A stretch of 64,000 nt of DNA from CAZYBU01 sp964645775 (GTDB lineage: Bacteria > Spirochaetota > UBA4802 > UBA5550): contig CAZYBU010000014.1 in assembly GCA_964645775.1 (NCBI GenBank), positions 1-64,000 of the forward strand, in the 5' to 3' direction. The position numbers and the translations under genes were made by a program. Each line of letters starts with the position of its first letter. The first letter of the stretch is position 1. Below are positions 43,967 to 51,646 of this stretch, piece after piece. The notes beneath the pieces are model-generated. The model was not told where the DNA came from. It did not search any database and saw nothing but the letters and a program-made list of their open reading frames with translations.

Positions 43967-45223
43967 ATGAACAAGCCTAAGGTCATGAACCGCTGGTTCG
44001 TCGTGATAGGGGCCGTGTTGATGCAACTTGCCCTGGGGGCAATCTACGCATGGTCAGTATTTACTCCCCCTCTGACGGAAGCGGGCTGGTCCAAGACCGA
44101 GACACAGATCGTTTTCTCTGTAGGACTCGCATTCTTTGCCATCGTAATGGTCTGGGCCGGTAAACAGCTTAAGACCCTCGGACCCCGCAAGCTCGCTATC
44201 GCGAGTGGTATCGTACTTGGAGGCGGGTACTTTTTGGCCGGTCTCTTCGGCGGGACCAGTTTTCCTGCTCTTGTTATCTTTATCGGCGTTATCGGTGGTT
44301 CCGGTATCGGTCTTGGATATGTCGTGCCCATCGCCGTGGGAATGAGATGGTTCCCGGATAAAAAGGGTATGATAACCGGTCTTGCTGTGGCAGGTTTCGG
44401 TTTCGGCGCCATGGGATGGGTCAAGATGGCCGGTGCCTGGGGCCATCTTATCGAGAATCTGGGTCTTCCGGCCACCTTTATGATTTACGGTGTCGCCTTC
44501 GCGGCCATGATCATTATCGGTGGTATCGTTATGATCTTTCCTCCCGATGGATGGAAACCGGAAGGATATGAAGAAGCCGCACTGGATGCCAGTGGACAGG
44601 CCGCGGAAGGTACGGTCAATTTTGAAAGCGGACAGATGCTTAAGAAGCCCCAGTTCTATCTCATCTGGCTCACCTTCTTTGTCGGAGCCAGTGCCGGTCT
44701 CATGAGTATCGGGCTTATGAAGCTCTATCCCATGGAGGCCCTCCAGGCTGCCGGTTACAGTGAACTCCAGGCCAGCGCCCTGGCCGGAACTGCCATGGCT
44801 GTCTTTTTCAGTCTCGCTAACGGCCTGGGACGAATCGGATGGGGCCTCATCAGCGACAAGCTTGGAAGAAAGCTTTCCATCGCAATCATGACCGGAACGC
44901 AGGGTATCGTAGTTCTTGCCTTTACCTTTATGGCCGGAGTTCCCGCGCTTCTGTTTCTTGGCGCGGCACTCATCGGTTTCAACTTCGGCGGTAACTTCGC
45001 CCTCTTCCCGGCTATGACAGCTGATACCTTCGGGACCAAGAACGTGGGCGATAACTATCCCTTTATATTCCTCTCCTACGGTGTGGGCGGTATCGTCGGC
45101 CCCGTCCTGGGTGGAATGCTGGGTGACCTGGGTAACTTCCCTCTCGCCTTTACCATCCTGGGTATCGCGTGTATCGCGGGAGCCATTATGATTTCCATGG
45201 TGAAGAGGCCTCTCAAGGTTTGA
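43967..45223 (+). CDS. MFS transporter, OFA (oxalate/formate antiporter) family
   Basis: 418 residues with about 12 membrane helices. The family start RWFVVIGAVLMQLALGAIYAWSVF is very typical of OFA proteins, as are GFGFGAMGWVKMAG and RIGWGLISDKLGRK. Relatives exchange oxalate, formate, lactate or pyruvate; the substrate is uncertain. The cytoplasmic loop between helices 6 and 7 (PDGWKPEGYEEAALDASGQA) is standard. ATGGAGG lies before the ATG. A strong terminator follows. Confidence 0.92.
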   Translation: MNKPKVMNRWFVVIGAVLMQLALGAIYAWSVFTPPLTEAGWSKTETQIVFSVGLAFFAIVMVWAGKQLKTLGPRKLAIASGIVLGGGYFLAGLFGGTSFPALVIFIGVIGGSGIGLGYVVPIAVGMRWFPDKKGMITGLAVAGFGFGAMGWVKMAGAWGHLIENLGLPATFMIYGVAFAAMIIIGGIVMIFPPDGWKPEGYEEAALDASGQAAEGTVNFESGQMLKKPQFYLIWLTFFVGASAGLMSIGLMKLYPMEALQAAGYSELQASALAGTAMAVFFSLANGLGRIGWGLISDKLGRKLSIAIMTGTQGIVVLAFTFMAGVPALLFLGAALIGFNFGGNFALFPAMTADTFGTKNVGDNYPFIFLSYGVGGIVGPVLGGMLGDLGNFPLAFTILGIACIAGAIMISMVKRPLKV

Positions 45224-45253
45224 GACTGAGGAGATTATAGAAAAGATAAACAA

Positions 45254-45290
45254 AAAGAGGGTGTCCAATAAGGGCACCCTCTTTAATTTT
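45254..45290 (+). terminator. Intrinsic terminator of the OFA transporter gene
   Basis: AAAGAGGGTGTCC (45254-45266) and GGGCACCCTCTTT (45272-45284) make a 13-bp stem with one G-T pair, followed by AATTTT. It can also serve the minus-strand gene beyond, since the left side is A-rich. Confidence 0.88.
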
Positions 45291-45350
45291 GTGCGAGGTG
45301 TTCTCCTGGATGATTTGACTTCCCGGATACCGTTTTTTTTCTTCATTTAA

Positions 45351-46379
45351 TTAATCATCTTCATGGATCATGCCCCGGAGCCGGGCCAGGCGCTGCATGT
45401 CGGGTACGGCGTCGAATTCATCCATGATTTCCCTGCCGAGAAGAGTTTCGATGCAGTCTTCAAGGGTAACGATTCCGGTGTAGTCTCCGTATTCGTTTAA
45501 TACGATATACATGTGGTTCCGGCTTTCGCTTATCATGTTCAGCAGACGATAGACGGTGGTGGTTTCGGGAATCATTTCCGCTTTCATGGCGATCTTCTTC
45601 AGGGGAGTAGAACCTTTCTTTCGGGTCACCAGTGTCATGATGTCCCTGCGGAGGACGATTCCATGGATCTTGTTGCTGTCGGGGTCATAAAGAGGGTAGC
45701 GGGAAAAAGGGAGTTCATCCTTTTTTGAAAATGCGGAATCTATGTTTCCCTTATGGGGAAGCCAGTAAACCACGGTCCTGGGCGTCAGGATGGAGGATAC
45801 GCGTATATCCTGCAAGTGGAAAAGGTTGTCGATAATAGCGTACTCCGAAGGCCGGATCGACCCCTGGTAGTATCCCAGACGGGCAAACGTGAGAATCTCC
45901 TCCTTGGAGATATCCTTCGATTCTGCTCCGCCGGATAAAAGACTGGATAGAAGGTTTACCGGAACAAGAACCGGTTTTAGGAGGATAATGATTGCTCGAA
46001 GGATGACGGCCGAGGGGCCGGAAAGTTTTTTCCAGTACGTGGCGCCCAGGGTCTTGGGAATAATCTCTGAGAAGATCAGGATAAGGAAGGTAAGTACTGC
46101 TGAAAAGAGACCCATCCACGCTTCGCCGAAAATTTTGATGGCGAGAGCGCCGGAAAGAGCGGCGCCCACGGTATGGGAAATCGTATTCAGGGTCAGGATG
46201 GCGGATATCGGTTCATCGATATTCGATTTCATCTTTTTCAGGGTTTTGCCTGACCCCTTGTCTTGATGGATCAGTATCTCAATGTAGGGACGAGTGATGG
46301 AAAGGATGACGGATTCCAGTATTGAGCAGAGAAAGGAGACGGCAAGGAGGCCGGTAACAACCAGTATCAGTTCAAGCAT
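45351..46379 (-). CDS. CNNM-type transmembrane domain with CBS pair (hemolysin/CorC-like)
   Basis: 342 residues. The N-terminal CNNM (DUF21) domain has three to four helices (VVTGLLAVSFLCSILESVIL; LFSAVLTFLILIFSEIIPKTL). A CBS pair follows (VSSILTPRTVVYWLPHKGNI; IVLNEYGDYTGIVTLEDCIE). The usual C-terminal CorC_HlyC domain is missing: the protein stops about 35 residues after the second CBS. Relatives move Mg2+ or other divalent cations. Its start is divergent from the SRPBCC gene. Confidence 0.9.
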   Translation of the reverse strand: MLELILVVTGLLAVSFLCSILESVILSITRPYIEILIHQDKGSGKTLKKMKSNIDEPISAILTLNTISHTVGAALSGALAIKIFGEAWMGLFSAVLTFLILIFSEIIPKTLGATYWKKLSGPSAVILRAIIILLKPVLVPVNLLSSLLSGGAESKDISKEEILTFARLGYYQGSIRPSEYAIIDNLFHLQDIRVSSILTPRTVVYWLPHKGNIDSAFSKKDELPFSRYPLYDPDSNKIHGIVLRRDIMTLVTRKKGSTPLKKIAMKAEMIPETTTVYRLLNMISESRNHMYIVLNEYGDYTGIVTLEDCIETLLGREIMDEFDAVPDMQRLARLRGMIHEDD

Positions 46380-46474
46380 GGAGTAAGTATAAGTCGAAGA
46401 AGGGTTATTACGTCAACCGAACTTTTTGGTTGTAACTCCTTTCATGATATAGAATAGTGGGGCAGGAATCGATC

Positions 46475-46927
46475 GTGAGAATGCGAATACATACATGGGT
46501 CGGAAGTCCTGTACGTGAGGTTTTTCATGGCATGGATCGGCAGCTCTTCGAAGACCTGCGTCCACCGGGCCTCCCGATGACGATACTCCGGTTCGACGGG
46601 AGCTGTCTTGGAGACTGGATCGAACTGGAAGTGGGGCCTTCCTGGTGCCCGCATCGCTGGAGGAGCCTGATAACCGGGTACTCCGTGAGCGATATTGAGT
46701 CCTGGTTTGTGGACACGGGACGCACGTTGCCTCCCCCCCTGAAAAGATGGAAGCACCGACATATCGTGGCCAGGGCCCGCAACGGCTCCCAGATCATCGA
46801 TGATCTCACCTTTTCCACAGGTTTTTTCCCCCTTGATCTGCTTATATATCCTTTTATTGCGTTTCTCCTCCTGAACAGAAAGCCGGTTTACAGGCGACGT
46901 TTCGGAAAATCCCTTTCTGATTCCTGA
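46475..46927 (+). CDS. SRPBCC-fold ligand-binding protein
   Basis: About 150 residues. The segment RWKHRHIVARARNGSQIIDD and LTFSTGFFPLDLLIYPFIAF resemble the end of SRPBCC (START-like) proteins, where a long C-terminal helix closes a hydrophobic pocket. The N-terminal WVGSPVREVFHGMDRQLFED also fits. The start is unsure: GTG 46475 has CAGGAATC 5 bases upstream; ATG 46481 and GTG 46457 are alternatives. The ligand is unknown. Confidence 0.75.
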   Translation: MRMRIHTWVGSPVREVFHGMDRQLFEDLRPPGLPMTILRFDGSCLGDWIELEVGPSWCPHRWRSLITGYSVSDIESWFVDTGRTLPPPLKRWKHRHIVARARNGSQIIDDLTFSTGFFPLDLLIYPFIAFLLLNRKPVYRRRFGKSLSDS

Positions 46928-46995
46928 ATACCGATAACTGTCCGGGGTGTACCGATAACTATCGGTCAAACCGGTGTTTCTTGCGATAAGGAAGC

Positions 46996-47661
46996 CTATT
47001 TCAGGAGCTCAATGCCCCGGGGAAGAATAATGGCCAGGGTCACCAGGAACTGTGCCGAGTAATAGGTGCCCAGAACCAGAAGAGAGGCCGGCCGGAATTC
47101 GCGTATGAACCTGTCCCAGGCGAGCAGGGCGTCAGATACTACGAAAAGTATTGCCCCGGCCGAGAAGAGGTGCAGGTATCCCCACCGGGAAAGGTCATAG
47201 TGAATAGCTATAATAAGCATGAGAGCGATTACCAGCAGGTAAAGGAGCACGGGAAGCTGTAACCCGGCATTTTTCATGAACCGGACAAGGATGATCCCAT
47301 AGATCAGAGCTAGCCCCAGGGGGACCAGTGTTCCTGAGAGGGTGAAACCGGAAACGCCGGAAAGCAGGCCGGCGAGGTAGAACAGGTGGCCAAGAAGGAA
47401 TGCGGCCAGGCCGAAAATGAAGTACTTCTTATCAAGGGAGAGAAGAATATCCCCGGTCACGCCCGCAACGAGGCCGGCCAGGATCATGAACTCCAGGTAG
47501 GGCACTTTTCCTGTTGAGGCCAGGGCGGCGGCAACAAGTACGATGTTGATAATCATCGGTATCGGCTTGGCCACGGGGTACCAGCTCCGGTCTCGATAAC
47601 CGAGAGAGATCGCCAGCCCGGAAAGGACCACGTAGAGGATGCCGACGGTTACCAGGTACAT
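46996..47661 (-). CDS. YhhN/TMEM86-family membrane protein
   Basis: 221 residues with seven to eight predicted membrane helices. Family marks are GVTGDILLSLDKKYFIFGLA and FLLGHLFYLAG, and later GAILFVVSDALLAWDRFI, with conserved Asp/His in membrane helices. Animal members hydrolyse lysoplasmalogen; the bacterial substrate is unproven. Divergent from nitroreductase, with an inverted repeat between. Confidence 0.88.
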   Translation of the reverse strand: MYLVTVGILYVVLSGLAISLGYRDRSWYPVAKPIPMIINIVLVAAALASTGKVPYLEFMILAGLVAGVTGDILLSLDKKYFIFGLAAFLLGHLFYLAGLLSGVSGFTLSGTLVPLGLALIYGIILVRFMKNAGLQLPVLLYLLVIALMLIIAIHYDLSRWGYLHLFSAGAILFVVSDALLAWDRFIREFRPASLLVLGTYYSAQFLVTLAIILPRGIELLK

Positions 47662-47758
47662 GGGGCTATTCTTACAGTAACAGAAGCGCCCGTCAATTCA
47701 AAGATATGGGATCGGCCAAAACTAAAAGTGGTCGATGTTCCGCACATGTTGTAGATTG

Positions 47759-47791
47759 TACGGAAGGGAAGAAAACGATTTCCCTTCCGTA
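47759..47791. promoter_or_regulatory. Perfect 12-9-12 inverted repeat between yhhN-like and nitroreductase genes
   Basis: TACGGAAGGGAA (47759-47770), spacer 9 bases, TTCCCTTCCGTA (47780-47791). No T-run follows on either strand. It lies 35 bp before the nitroreductase ATG and about 100 bp before the divergent yhhN-like start, the right position for an operator or a leader hairpin. The layout resembles CIRCE (9-9-9) but the sequence is unrelated. Confidence 0.6.
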
Positions 47792-47826
47792 TACCATATA
47801 ACGCGTAAAAAGAGGTGCAACAATTG

Positions 47827-48342
47827 ATGAACCGTGAGGAGCTGGATATTCTCTACCGAAGAAGAAGCATACGTAAATACACGGGGGAAGGCGTCGATAC
47901 CAGTACCCTTGAACAGGTTATCCGCGCGGGTATGAACGCTCCCTCCGCCGGCAATCAGCAGCCCTGGGAATTTGTCATTATCGATGACCGTCAAATACTG
48001 CACTCCATACCGGATATCCATCCCCACGCCCGCATGGTGCCTGAATCAGCGGCCGCTATCCTGGTCTGCGCGGATCTCTCCCGGGAAGAGCACCAGGGCT
48101 ACTGGGTGCAGGATTGCGCCGCCTGTACCCAGAACATGCTCCTGGCGGCCACGGCATTGAATCTCGGCTCCGTGTGGCTGGGGGTCTACCCGCGCCAGGA
48201 GAGGATTGACGCCCTCAGGGAACGGTTTAATATTCCGGAAGGAGTGGTACCCTTTTCACTTGTGGCCCTGGGAGTGGCCGACGAGGAGAAGCCATCGAAC
48301 AACCGGTTCCATCCGGAGAGGATACATAGAAACGAATGGTAG
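47827..48342 (+). CDS. Nitroreductase-family FMN oxidoreductase
   Basis: 171 residues from ATG 47827; GTG 47815 and TTG 47824 are alternatives. AAAGAGG lies about 12 bases upstream. The family start RRRSIRKYTGEGVD, FMN contacts in NAPSAGNQQPWEFVI, and the C-terminal NLGSVWLGVYP and GVADEEKP segments identify it. It uses NAD(P)H to reduce nitro or quinone-like compounds, natural substrate unknown. It ends 2 bp from the convergent lipoprotein gene. Confidence 0.9.
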   Translation: MNREELDILYRRRSIRKYTGEGVDTSTLEQVIRAGMNAPSAGNQQPWEFVIIDDRQILHSIPDIHPHARMVPESAAAILVCADLSREEHQGYWVQDCAACTQNMLLAATALNLGSVWLGVYPRQERIDALRERFNIPEGVVPFSLVALGVADEEKPSNNRFHPERIHRNEW

Positions 48343-48344
48343 GT

Positions 48345-48800
48345 TCAGTACTTTTGTGCTTTAACGGTATCGCCGTTTTGGGCGTTACAGGCTGAGCCGC
48401 TTATGGGAGCCGGGAAGTCCGTATTAATCGTTATATCATAGAGTTCACTATTGGCTGGATCCTGTGAAACTGAAAAATAGGAAGAAGGTATGGTTGTTTC
48501 ACTGCCACCGTTACACGTGGCTGTGAAATCATCATCTCCCAGAGCGCGATAGACTTTGAGGGTTCCGGCGCCATCTTCTACAATAAACCCGCTTCCGGCC
48601 CGGCCTGAATAGTAAACCGCGATGCAATTCTCTGAGGGTCCGCAGTTCCATCCTGCTATGCTGTACTCTTTATCTGCTTCCAGATTCAGGTTCGTCATAT
48701 CTTTGAAACCCTTATCCACGTCCGCGCCCTGGTCTTTGCATGCGGTCATGGTAAGGAGAAGGGACGCGATCAGGGCCATGAACAATCTCGGTGCTCTCAA
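48345..48800 (-). CDS. Predicted lipoprotein of unknown function
   Basis: 151 residues from a TTG start at 48800, chosen because AGGAG lies 7 bases upstream and it gives a clean lipoprotein signal, MRAPRLFMALIASLLLTMTAC, with Cys21 as the lipid site. An upstream in-frame region to 48923 lacks such features. The mature part has four further Cys (NCGPSENC, ATCNGGSE, SACNAQNG), perhaps two disulfides. No family recognised. Anchored in the outer or inner membrane. Confidence 0.75.
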   Translation of the reverse strand: MRAPRLFMALIASLLLTMTACKDQGADVDKGFKDMTNLNLEADKEYSIAGWNCGPSENCIAVYYSGRAGSGFIVEDGAGTLKVYRALGDDDFTATCNGGSETTIPSSYFSVSQDPANSELYDITINTDFPAPISGSACNAQNGDTVKAQKY

Positions 48801-49085
48801 TATATCTCTCCTGGCGGAAAAGTAGCGATACCTGTCTGTATGTAACAGAGAGTGATATCCTGTTACACCGGACATGGTGGTAAAGTCCGATGTATTGGCA
48901 ATAATAATTTGCGGAAAAACCACTTGACCCCGGGTAAGGCACTCTCACTTTTAAGTATAATATTTAATATACCTGCCGAGCGTAATTGTTCACCTTGAAC
49001 TACAGGGTGACTTTCGTGAACAGGCTGGCCTCTATTCCGTTCAGAGTAGATGCAGTTCAATGTTGAATAAAACAGGATCGAGAAG

Positions 49086-49508
49086 ATGAATAAACATGCA
49101 GAGAGTACAAAGCTAAGAAACGCAATAGAGATTAAGGTCTTCGGTTTTCATCTGGACCTCTACGGACATGTCAACAACGCCCGCTACCTGGAGTTTCTGG
49201 AGCAGGGGAGGTGGGAACTGTTCGAGTCCACCGACCTGCCGGAACTTTTCAAAGAGAAGGGATGGGGGTTCGCCGCGGTCAATATCAACATAGACTACCG
49301 GTATCCTGCCGGATACGGGGAGACCCTCCTGGTAACCACCAGTATGAAAAAGATCGGGAATAAAAGCGCCGTCTTTCACCAGCTGGTCACCATCAAGGGA
49401 AGGGAGACTGTGGTGGCCGAGGCGGATGTCACCTTTGTTATTCTTGATCTTTCTACCGGCAGGGCCGTTCCCGTGGATGAATCGATCTTCTCTCCCCTTT
49501 TGGGATGA
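49086..49508 (+). CDS. Acyl-CoA thioesterase, 4HBT/YbgC type
   Basis: 140 residues with a hotdog fold. The catalytic motif is DLYGHVNNARYLEFLEQGRW, with Asp and the HVNNxxY block as in 4-hydroxybenzoyl-CoA thioesterases. The next strand is VNINIDYRYPAGYGETL. It hydrolyses acyl-CoA or aryl-CoA, substrate unknown. GGATCGAGAAG lies before the ATG. The 160-bp leader holds mutually exclusive stems near 48987-49022. A strong terminator follows. Confidence 0.9.
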   Translation: MNKHAESTKLRNAIEIKVFGFHLDLYGHVNNARYLEFLEQGRWELFESTDLPELFKEKGWGFAAVNINIDYRYPAGYGETLLVTTSMKKIGNKSAVFHQLVTIKGRETVVAEADVTFVILDLSTGRAVPVDESIFSPLLG

Positions 49509-49623
49509 AACTGGTCTTCTTTTACCTGACTCGCTACAGTCACTGAAAGAATGCAACAGGGATAATCTGCTGGCTCCGGTAACCACACCGGAATTGTAAG
49601 CAGGTTTTCCCGGGAGATACTAA

Positions 49624-49654
49624 AAAGAGGCGATACCGGTTGTATCGCCTCTTT
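49624..49654. terminator. Bidirectional terminator between thioesterase and SH3 lipoprotein genes
   Basis: A perfect 13-bp stem AAAGAGGCGATAC (49624-49636) and GTATCGCCTCTTT (49642-49654), loop CGGTT, with A-run before and T-run after. Serves both converging genes. Confidence 0.9.
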
Positions 49655-49683
49655 CCTGATTCCACGGTTCCAGGCTTACTATC

Positions 49684-50706
49684 TTACAGATCCTTTGTAT
49701 ACACCATGCTTGTCACGTCCGGTAAGGATTTCCTGGTCTCTTTGTTTACGGGTTCAAAGGTTACCAGGACCTTCCCTTCGGTAAGGGTGATACCTTTCTG
49801 CTTCAGCAGCGTGCCTTCAGGCGGGTTGGGGTCAATGGCCACCTTCTTCATTTTCATTGTTTTCAGGTCAAGGGAGAAGAGATATTTCGTGGAAGCGATG
49901 TAAAAGGATGGGGTCTTCTCGCTGTTTTTTACCTGAAATTTATGCATGCCCGCGCCCGGGTACGTAAGTTCGTACTGCTGTTCCTTATCGAACCTGAAGG
50001 TTTTCGCAATCTCCTTCTGGTTCAGAACGTACACTTTTCCGGTAAATTGTGACTCATATGTTCCGAGAATCTTCTCCTCGACTGCGACCAGCTTGTCTGA
50101 AGGTTCGTTATGGTAAGCTTCCAGGTCGTAAAGTTTGTTGGTACGGAGAAGACGTTTTCCACTGCTGCTGTAGACCTCGCTGTGGGTAATGATATATTCA
50201 GAACCTTTTTTCCCCGATGCGTGTTTCAGGATGAAAAAGTCTCCTTTCTGTTCCGGTATCTGAAAGTTTATAGTATCATCTCCCGCCATTTTCAGGGCCA
50301 TCTTCATTGACCTGTAATCCAGGTGAGTGGGGTTGTCCGGTTTCCCCAGGAAGATCACTCTTCCTTTCTTTTCCAGGTGGACAATGGCCTTATCCGTGTC
50401 AGGCATGAGGAATTTTTTAGCCACGAACCCGCTGATGTCACCGTAATGGATTTTAACCCAGGTATAGGAAGAGTCGTCTCCGGATGTCCTGGTACCTTTT
50501 TCCACAAGAACCCGGTTTCCAATGGGGACCTGCCCCACAATCTCTCCATCCGTACTGGCGGTGTCGCGAACATTGAGCTTTGTCGCGATGGAAATATATT
50601 TCTCACCGTCGATCTTCTCGTTTATTTCGGAAGAAGAATCTGTAGAATCGCCGCAACCTGAAATAACGACAGTCAGACTCAGAATCATTAATAACAGTTT
50701 TTTCAT
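49684..50706 (-). CDS. Lipoprotein with bacterial SH3 (SH3b) domain
   Basis: 340 residues from ATG 50706 (MKKLLLMILSLTVVISGC); GAGGG is 8 bases upstream. The lipobox is VISGC, so Cys18 is lipidated. An SH3b domain covers about 35-100 (ATKLNVRDTASTDGEIVGQV; YGDISGFVAKKFL), usually binding cell wall peptides. The remaining 240 residues are beta-rich (HLEKKGRVIFLGKPDNPTHL; EYIITHSEVYSSSGK) and not recognised. Located in the cell envelope. Followed by the bidirectional terminator. Confidence 0.85.
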   Translation of the reverse strand: MKKLLLMILSLTVVISGCGDSTDSSSEINEKIDGEKYISIATKLNVRDTASTDGEIVGQVPIGNRVLVEKGTRTSGDDSSYTWVKIHYGDISGFVAKKFLMPDTDKAIVHLEKKGRVIFLGKPDNPTHLDYRSMKMALKMAGDDTINFQIPEQKGDFFILKHASGKKGSEYIITHSEVYSSSGKRLLRTNKLYDLEAYHNEPSDKLVAVEEKILGTYESQFTGKVYVLNQKEIAKTFRFDKEQQYELTYPGAGMHKFQVKNSEKTPSFYIASTKYLFSLDLKTMKMKKVAIDPNPPEGTLLKQKGITLTEGKVLVTFEPVNKETRKSLPDVTSMVYTKDL

Positions 50707-50811
50707 GTTCATACCCTCTGATGTATTTGCTACCGAAATGATCGGGTAACAGTGCATTTTTAATCTTAGGGGGTCTTTATGTCAAGAAAGGGAGAGATTT
50801 AATTGTTTCCG

Positions 50812-50840
50812 AAAAAAAAGGCCGGCATAAGCCGACCTTT
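50812..50840 (-). terminator. Intrinsic terminator of the SurA-like gene
   Basis: Read on the minus strand, AAAGGTCGGC and GCCGGCCTTT form a stem with one mismatch and loop TTAT, followed by a run of eight T residues. Confidence 0.88.
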
Positions 50841-50863
50841 CTGATTTCTGGTTATATGTTGAT

Positions 50864-51559
50864 TTACTGTGTGGCAGTTTCTTCTTCAGAGGATTTTTCT
50901 TCTGAAGACGCCTCGTTTTCTGCTTTCGCTGTCTTGTTCTTGAGGTACTGCTTCAGGCCTTCGCGGTTGACCTTGTTTTCAGCGATCAGGTTCAAAATGA
51001 ACTCGTTCGATTTCATCTCGAACTTTTTCATGAATATCTGCTGGCGGATTCGGGCTACAACCTGGTCATTAAGGGCCACTCCCTGGAACGTCTGGCGGTT
51101 CTGGTTGTAGAACTGCTCGACTTCCTGCTCCGTTACGTCGATCTCATCCTGGAGTTTTTCGAGAAGATAATAGGTGGCGACGCTGTTGTACTTGTTAAGC
51201 TCGACAACGGTTTCCATTTCGTTTCTGTCCACGGTCTCGTCATCGATGGCCTTTTTGTAGAGAAGTATTCGGCTGATAATATAATCGGCGAATTTCTTTC
51301 TGCTCAGGGTGGGATGGTTCTGGGCCATCGGATTGGCCGCCATCTTGTCGATCTCTTCCTTGCCCAGATTCAGCACCAGCTTGTTCTGGGTGTAATAATA
51401 ATCTTCGAACTCCTTAATGGAGATTGTTTCGTTTTCCAGTTTGATGGCCGGCTTACCGGTATCTTCCTTGCCGTCCTTACCCTTCATTTTGTCACATGAA
51501 ATAAATGAAGCCATCAGGAAGATACTGAAGGCAGCGAAAAAAGCTGTGTAGCGGTTCAT
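50864..51559 (-). CDS. SurA-like N-terminal domain lipoprotein (periplasmic chaperone-like)
   Basis: 231 residues. Signal peptide and lipobox FLMASFISC give a lipidated Cys22. The mature part resembles SurA_N/PpiC N-terminal regions: ISIKEFEDYYYTQNKLVLNL, KFADYIISRILLYKKAIDDE, TEQEVEQFYNQNRQTFQGVA. No parvulin isomerase domain is present. Likely a chaperone for outer-membrane proteins. The C-terminal 30 residues are Glu/Ser-rich and low-complexity. It lies 87 bp downstream of mfd and may be in the same unit. Confidence 0.82.
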   Translation of the reverse strand: MNRYTAFFAAFSIFLMASFISCDKMKGKDGKEDTGKPAIKLENETISIKEFEDYYYTQNKLVLNLGKEEIDKMAANPMAQNHPTLSRKKFADYIISRILLYKKAIDDETVDRNEMETVVELNKYNSVATYYLLEKLQDEIDVTEQEVEQFYNQNRQTFQGVALNDQVVARIRQQIFMKKFEMKSNEFILNLIAENKVNREGLKQYLKNKTAKAENEASSEEKSSEEETATQ

Positions 51560-51646
51560 AAGGATATCCCTTGAAATAATGATTTCCGTGATTCTGCGGA
51601 TACAGTTTTGCCCCGTGGGCTATAGGGTGTTCAGGAAAGTAACCTG

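Noticed and set aside
44054..45346. 430-codon minus-strand frame opposite the OFA transporter
   Set aside because: The plus strand encodes a clear 12-helix carrier; the minus product is rich in His, Gly and Lys with no fold signals.
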